64,000 nucleotides of DNA from Bicyclus anynana. Lineage: Eukaryota > Arthropoda > Insecta > Lepidoptera > Nymphalidae. Position 1 is the stretch's first letter. Every line of letters starts with the position of its first letter. Under the pieces are notes generated by a model, which worked only from the letters and a program-made list of their open reading frames with translations, had not been told where the DNA came from and made no database searches. Of this stretch, positions 61,501 to 64,000 are shown piece after piece. The stretch is taken from assembly GCF_947172395.1 (NCBI RefSeq), contig NC_069104.1, forward strand, positions 4,057,355 through 4,121,354. Direction: 5' to 3'. Both the position numbers and the translations under genes were made by a program.

Positions 61501-63702
61501 TATAATATTAGTATAGATTTGTTGAAAATTTAATTAAATAGTAATTTTGATTTAATTTACAAACAAACACACAGGAATACATGTGGCACCGCAAACACAA
61601 ATACATGCGGTTGGACGGATCCAGCAAGATCTCCGCGCGACGAGACATGGTCGCCGATTTCCAGGTACACTTTTTACTGTTACGCGTATATTTAAAAAAT
61701 AATTAATATACGTTTAAATGGTAACACTATATTGGTCAATGGCCTGAAATAAACAGATTTTATTTTATTTTTCATTTTTATAATATCCTCTTGATTATTA
61801 AGTAATTCATTTTGATAAGAATTAAAGTTTATTTGTGTAAATAATGATGTAAACCTTAGTAAAAGTTATCCCTTGACTACAATCTCACCTGATGGTAAGT
61901 GATGATGTAATCTAAGATGGAAGCGGGCTAACTTGTTAGGAGGAGGATGAAAATCCACACTCCTTTCGGTTTCTACACGACACGACCGCTTGGCGGTACG
62001 TTTTTGTCGGTAGGGTGGTAACTAGGCACTGCCGAAGCCTCCCACCAGCTAAAAAGCTATGCTGTCGCGACATTTTTTTTTTTGTAGAAAATGATGGGTT
62101 CTGCAAAGTTGTAATACATTATGTTATTCTAACATCAATAGTTTTTGCAGCGCACGCCATGTAAACAAAACTTTTGTACACCTTGAGTTACATTATTGGA
62201 ATTTCAGGAAGGATCTCTATTTTTTTTTAAAATAAAATATAGCCTATAGCCTTCCTTGATAAATGAACTATCAATCACTGAAAGTATTTTTCAAATCGGA
62301 CCAGTAGTTTCTGAGATTAGCGCGTTCGATCAAACAAACAAACTCTTCAGCGTTTTAATATTAGTATAGATATTATTCGTTGTTTGCAGGCTCGGGCAGA
62401 CATATTTGTATTCCTGCTGTCGACTAGAGCGGGTGGTCTTGGCATCAATCTGACTGCTGCGGATACTGTGAGTATATCTTTATTATTTTTTTTTATATTC
62501 TACAAGTTATCCCTTGACTACAATCTCACCTGATGTTAAGTGAGGGTGCAATCTAAGACGGAAGCGGGCTAACTTGTTAGGAGTAGGATGAAATCCACAC
62601 TCCTTTCGGTTTCTACACGACATCGTACCGGAACGCTAAATCGCTTGGCGGCACGTTTTGTCGGTAGGGTGGTAACTAGCCACGGTCGAAGCCTCCCACC
62701 AGCCAGACCTGGACCAATTAAGAAAATCTCAATCGACCCAGCCGGGGATTCGAACCCAGAACCTCCGTCTTGTAAATCCACCGCGCATACCACTGCGCCA
62801 CGGAGGCCGTCAAAACATATACACTATATTTGCAACGATACAGTTACAGTAATGTATGTAAGGCAAAAAGAGTTAGAAGATTATGCAGTGGAGGCATCAA
62901 TTATTTAGTGGGAACTTTAGATGCAAATAACATATTTAGGTACAGTCTATTAATTGGTATAAGTATTCATATTTCTATTTATATATATTCTAATATTATA
63001 ATTATATATATAATGTATATATAGATATGTCATATTAATTATTGTATGTTGGCATTTATCTTCATTTTATTTATACGCTCTTATCAAGGTTTTTTGTTTT
63101 TGGTTTTTTATTTTGTGTTTCATTATCTGAATTTTTTAATTTGAATGTATTAACACGTTCGCTGCGGTACTTTACTCTGGTGCGTTACGAGGTTTTTTGA
63201 CCTCGTACTAAAACTTTACGTGGTGTGGTACGAGGTCCGTGGACCTCGTAGTTCTTGTTAAAAGTATTTTGATTAGTTGTTTAGTTTGTAATAATAACTG
63301 ACTGTGACGTCACCCGGGTCTCAGCTGAAAGTCAGCGCTTTCCTGTGATGAACGGCTAATGCTGAGCTGTAAACTTTCTTCCTTTCTGTTTGGTGTCACA
63401 GACAATCGTATAATATCTAAGATAAGATGTACTGTTTGTGACACTAAAAAGTGAATAAACTTATTTTTTTTCTTTATTTCTTAATGATTGACCGGACAGA
63501 CAGTTGTGATCTAATACATTTGTTTCGTCTTTAATTCGTTCAGGTGATATTCTACGACTCTGACTGGAACCCAACGGTGGACCAGCAAGCCATGGACCGC
63601 GCGCACCGGCTGGGGCAGACCAAGCAGGTCACCGTCTACAGACTCATCTGCAAGGGCACCATTGAGGAGCGGATCATGCAGAGGGCGAGGGAAAAGAGTG
63701 AG
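44028..63702 (+). CDS. Ino80: Ino80, ATPase of the INO80 chromatin remodeller (3' end outside window)
   Basis: Twenty-two coding exons join in frame into 1254 residues: 44028-44265, 45158-45363, 46352-46555, 47357-47448, 47551-47746, 48821-48958, 49576-49772, 50419-50620, 51731-51910, 52778-53033, 53489-53635, 54411-54551, 54868-54989, 56000-56283, 56827-57104, 57604-57707, 58524-58685, 59783-59942, 60565-60692, 61575-61664, 62390-62467 and 63544-63702. The last ends at G|GTGAGT, so the C-terminus continues beyond the window. INO80 is the SWI/SNF2-type motor that slides nucleosomes and acts in H2A.Z dynamics, transcription and DNA repair. Order: acidic N-terminus, DBINO region, ATP-binding lobe with DEMGLGKT and DEAQ, the long INO80 insertion, and helicase C lobe. 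All domain hallmarks are intact. The start is the first ATG after an acceptor and opens MSEKCVVGKPVLKRHEVAKP. Confidence 0.95.
46632..46915 (-). repeat. SINE family A, inverted, in Ino80 intron 3
   Basis: CATTATTATCAACCCATTTT at the tail side, GAGAATTAAGAAAATTCTCT in the body and GCTGGGCTATCACAG at the head, in the inverted family order. Confidence 0.8.
47105..47290 (+). repeat. SINE family B, body
   Basis: GGCTGGTGGGAGGTATCGGC, CTACCGGCAAAGACGTACCG and GATTGTAGTCAAGAGCTAAC. The tRNA-like head is missing (5' truncated). Confidence 0.8.
47357..49772 (+). CDS. Ino80: Ino80 exons 4-7, DBINO region (residues 217-424)
   Basis: Exons 47357-47448, 47551-47746, 48821-48958 and 49576-49772 encode ARRRRHWQLLVKKELGKVQR, KHWRHVAMQSQKNMKETVWR, CKRLSREMQAYWRRYDRAE and EAKRQRRKLNFLITQTELYA then HFMQKKL. 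This basic, helical region before the motor matches the DBINO/HSA-related region of INO80, which binds actin, Arp4/Arp8 and linker DNA in yeast and human complexes. All junction phases agree. Intron 6 contains a tRNA-like repeat (about 49175-49330). Confidence 0.93.
47975..48090 (-). repeat. Relative of the 27-bp minisatellite element, unexpanded
   Basis: Read on the minus strand it has AGAGGACACAATCAAGCTTC, CTTTGACTTATGTGCACTTA, then CCATACCCTAAAACATCC and TACCCCTACCCTATT. It is the same element as 15251-15800 but without the tandem expansion. A third, poorer relative is at 58735-58815. Confidence 0.65.
48190..48365. repeat. Foldback element in Ino80 intron 5
   Basis: TTACTGATAATAAGATAATT and AAAATTATCTTGTTATCTCT form imperfect ends, with CGCTCTTTC/GAAAGTG pairing inside. 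Confidence 0.55.
49175..49330 (+). repeat. Third tRNA-like SINE family
   Basis: TTAATAGCTCAACGGTAAGA (A-box-like) and GGTTCGATCCACGCC (B-box-like) are followed by GTCTATTGTCGTACCCACTC, GACTAGTTGGGAGGGGAATG and AGATATGGCAAATATTCTTT. The same body occurs inverted at 24237-24390 and in part at 53209-53275. It is too diverged after the B-box to be a tRNA gene. Confidence 0.65.
50419..54551 (+). CDS. Ino80: Ino80 exons 8-12, ATP-binding helicase lobe (residues 424-732)
   Basis: Exons 50419-50620, 51731-51910, 52778-53033, 53489-53635 and 54411-54551. Motifs: PSIFNGTLKGYQLKGMNWL (motif Q region), DEMGLGKT (motif I, Walker A), VVSPASTLHNW (Ia), VVVTSYQIVVSD, LDEAQAIK (motif II; INO80 has DEAQ rather than DEAH), LLLSGTPIQN (III), LWALLHFIMPTLFDSH, FNEWFSKDIESHAENK and HMILKPFMLRRIKKDVENEL. 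No catalytic residue is missing. Exon 9, with the Walker A motif, follows a 1.1-kb intron that carries a repeat also present in woc. Confidence 0.96.
50770..50930. repeat. Foldback repeat in Ino80 intron 8
   Basis: GATTGGCGTTTGCAGTGA and TCACTACAAGCGCCAATC, with GTGACGTCATTC and GAATGACGTTAC outside them, form imperfect nested arms. Confidence 0.6.
51512..51713 (+). repeat. Repeat shared by woc and Ino80 introns, copy 2
   Basis: GTGCTGCCATCTACATG, CAGTAGATGGCGTTCTTAGA, AACCTGTTGCGATGTAGTTG and GAGGCTCATAGATGGCG are the reverse of 27655-27870. It ends about 17 bases before exon 9 (51731). Confidence 0.75.
52420..52672 (+). repeat. SINE family A in Ino80 intron 9
   Basis: ATATGACCTCTGCCTCCGAT, GGGGCATGCACCTCGAACTT, AGAGAATTTTCTTAATTCTC and CCAGCGTGGTGGACTATTAG follow the family order. 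The A-box is lost. A family-B fragment lies before it (52068-52230, inverted). Confidence 0.8.
54061..54383. repeat. Long near-perfect foldback element
   Basis: Outer arms 54061-54098 and 54346-54383 (38 bp; TGAATGTTATTTAAACGGGT onward) and inner arms 54101-54156 and 54233-54288 (56 bp; ACTGAAGTTGCGAGATGAGA onward) are exact reverse complements. The right side has an unpaired 57-bp segment between inner and outer arms (CGTGACCACGATCCATGC). It lies in Ino80 intron 11 and ends 27 bases before exon 12. Confidence 0.92.
54868..59942 (+). CDS. Ino80: Ino80 exons 13-18, INO80-specific insertion (residues 733-1102)
   Basis: Exons 54868-54989, 56000-56283, 56827-57104, 57604-57707, 58524-58685 and 59783-59942. 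After ALKKKIKIEELLHYS come NLMNLVMQFRKVCNHPELFE, the conserved end of the first part, then a more variable region of about 330 residues (CFAFMRFMDLSPMEM, GTDYDSGTDYD, LPAFLCTAQPKVQAPTRAPF). The long insertion that splits the motor is the mark of INO80-type ATPases and is where the RuvB-like ring binds in known complexes. In exon 18 the donor CCAG|GTACTG (59942) was chosen because it keeps phase with exon 19. Confidence 0.9.
55029..55172 (+). repeat. Lep1-like repeat, decayed
   Basis: AGCTGACGCCGCGTGG, TAAATGGGCTATCTAACACT and TTATAATATAGTATAGAT. Shorter than other copies. Confidence 0.65.
56333..56790. repeat. Tandem duplication of about 250 bp in Ino80 intron 14
   Basis: GCCTTCGTTACCATTAATTT, CGGTAACTCATTTGTTTCTT and TTAAACATATTATTTAAAAA each occur twice, about 250 bp apart (56333-56545 and 56583-56790). 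Confidence 0.85.
57728..58185 (+). repeat. SINE family A split by a second insertion
   Basis: GTGATAGCCCAGTGGATATG and the body run to AAAACATCGT at about 57882. The body resumes with ATCGTGAGAAAACCTGCG at about 58031 and ends GAGCCGAATATAC. The insert begins TCGAAATTCAAAATTTATTT and matches the repeat at 60830-61015. ATCGT is present on both sides of the insert. Confidence 0.85.
58355..58490 (-). repeat. SINE family A, inverted fragment
   Basis: AGAATGAGAGAGGTTAGGCT, CACCACGCTGGCCCAATGCG and AATTAAGAAAATTCTC. It ends about 35 bases before exon 17. Confidence 0.75.
58880..59345. repeat. Interspersed DNA element with an internal hairpin
   Basis: The left end GATTAAACGAACTTACCTGT and the right part GGGAAACTACTTGGTAAAAT, AATGAAGCGACG also occur in shorter form, with the left-end word inverted, at 31010-31130 in woc. 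Inside, 58921-58973 is an almost perfect 53-base hairpin (arms TCATGAAACAGTGAAATATA onward). Confidence 0.65.
60045..60246. repeat. Foldback MITE, TTAGGCCTA family, copy 4
   Basis: GAGGCCTAGCATGCTACCAA, TCGACCAATGACGGC and TTGGTTGATATTTGTCTATG, ending GGCATGTTAGGCCTAGCAT. It lies in Ino80 intron 18. Confidence 0.7.
60565..63702 (+). CDS. Ino80: Ino80 exons 19-22, helicase C lobe (residues 1103-1254, continues)
   Basis: Exons 60565-60692, 61575-61664, 62390-62467 and 63544-63702. Motifs: SDAGKLTVLDSLLRRL, GHRVLIYSQMTKMIDLLE (motif IV), YMRLDGSSK, FVFLLSTRAGGLGINLTAAD (motif V) and SDWNPTVDQQAMDRAHRLGQ (motif VI, arginine finger region), then TKQVTVYRLICKGTIEERI. The final visible codons are AREKSE. 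In other INO80 proteins the next block begins close after this point, and it is not found in 63703-64000, so it lies to the right of the window. Confidence 0.96.
60830..61015. repeat. Interspersed repeat (CATTTATTTCAAATAGGC type)
   Basis: AAAATTCATTTATTTCAAAT, TAGTTTACAAGCTCTTTCGA and AGAGCCCACAACAAACTCGG. The same type forms the insert inside the SINE at 57883-58030; a fragment also lies near 25400-25465. Confidence 0.65.
61322..61516 (+). repeat. Lep1-like repeat, complete
   Basis: CTAGCTGACGCCGCGCTGTT to CTTTATAATATTAGTATAGA, with all family words in order. Confidence 0.8.
61861..62052 (-). repeat. SINE family B, inverted, truncated
   Basis: CCTTGACTACAATCTCACCT, AGGAGGAGGATGAAAATCCA and GCCTCCCACCAGC. 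The tRNA-like head is missing. Confidence 0.8.
62236..62371 (+). repeat. Lep1-like repeat, 5'-truncated, abutting Ino80 exon 21
   Basis: AATATAGCCTATAGCCTTCC to TTTTAATATTAGTATAGAT. It ends about 18 bases before exon 21 (62390). Confidence 0.75.
62498..62812 (-). repeat. SINE family B, inverted, full length
   Basis: TATCCCTTGACTACAATCTC at the tail side and GCGCCACGGAGGCCGTC at the head, with B-box GGGGATTCGAACCC. It lies in Ino80 intron 21. Confidence 0.85.
63148..63260. repeat. Possible piggyBac-like end with repeated hairpins
   Basis: ATTAACACGTTCGCTGCGGT follows a TTAA. It is followed by two small hairpins built on the same word: TACGAGGT...ACCTCGTA and TACGAGGTCC-GT-GGACCTCGTA. A TTAA plus CACGTT-type start is common at piggyBac-like ends in moths, but no matching right end was found. 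The remaining tail 63703-64000 holds intron sequence only. Confidence 0.35.
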
Positions 63703-64000
63703 GTGAGTACAACAGAGTTCCCAACCTTTTTTTTCTCAAAGAACACTTTTAAAATTTTGCTGGTTCCGGTGGACCCCTGCTACATTTCTACATTAAAATC
63801 ATGCCTACCGAACCGGTGATAGAGCAGAACAAATGGACAGACCTGATGTTTCAAAATGCTTTATTAATTAAAAAAAAATAAAGTTTGACAATCAAAAAAA
63901 TGATTCAAATTCACTTTTTGATGTCTACTTAGGTACAGTACAAGGAACCAATCAATCCATACTTATGTATTTTATTTAGAAAACTTCTTAGAAGGCTTAG

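Noticed and set aside
63930..63960. Acceptor-like CTACTTAG followed by GTACAG near the right edge as a possible next Ino80 exon
   Set aside because: The sequence after it does not encode the expected INO80 continuation, so no exon was called.

Overview
This window is animal nuclear DNA from an insect, most likely a moth or butterfly (Lepidoptera). It is AT-rich, has short exons with GT-AG introns, and carries tRNA-derived SINEs, an RTE-type LINE tail and interspersed repeats of a style I know from lepidopteran genomes. I cannot name the species. I see no bacterial genes, rRNA genes or CRISPR arrays.

Three multi-exon genes can be read. (1) On the minus strand at 13265-17499 lies a short protein gene that I do not recognise. 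Three exons join in frame, and the 3' end was not found. (2) On the minus strand, coding from 41868 down to 21792, lies a complete MYM-type zinc-finger gene. It is the ZMYM2/3/4 relative called without children (woc) in Drosophila. Eighteen coding exons join without a frame break into 1598 residues: an acidic N-terminus, ten Cys-rich MYM modules, a proline-rich linker, and the ZMYM C-terminal domain thought to derive from a Crypton recombinase. (3) On the plus strand from 44028 to the right edge lies Ino80, the ATPase of the INO80 chromatin remodeller. Twenty-two coding exons (1254 residues) run from the start codon into the second helicase lobe; the last exons lie outside the window. woc and Ino80 are head to head with about 2.2 kb between start codons, and both act on chromatin.

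Layout: 1-13.2 kb is repeat-rich. It has a 250-bp tandem array (2336-4925), a decayed direct-repeat array (5910-6935), an RTE LINE remnant, SINEs and foldback elements, plus one weak candidate first exon at 2160-2201. The unknown gene occupies 13.3-17.5 kb, with a 27-bp minisatellite in its second intron. 17.5-21.8 kb is intergenic. 21.8-42.5 kb is woc, with introns full of SINEs, MITEs, a hAT-like element, a LINE fragment, a (GAT)n tract and a series of degenerate copies of one woc exon end. 42.5-43.65 kb is the shared upstream region, and 43.65-64 kb is Ino80.

The most unusual signals are: (a) four decayed tandem copies of the 3' end and splice donor of a woc exon inside the adjacent intron; (b) a MITE present twice in opposite orientation in woc introns, each copy carrying the same strong CTCF-like motif; (c) a near-perfect 320-bp foldback ending 27 nt before an Ino80 exon; (d) nested insertions with readable target-site duplications; (e) the 250-bp array. 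All coordinates and splice choices come from reading the sequence and checking phase by hand. No alignment or database search was run.
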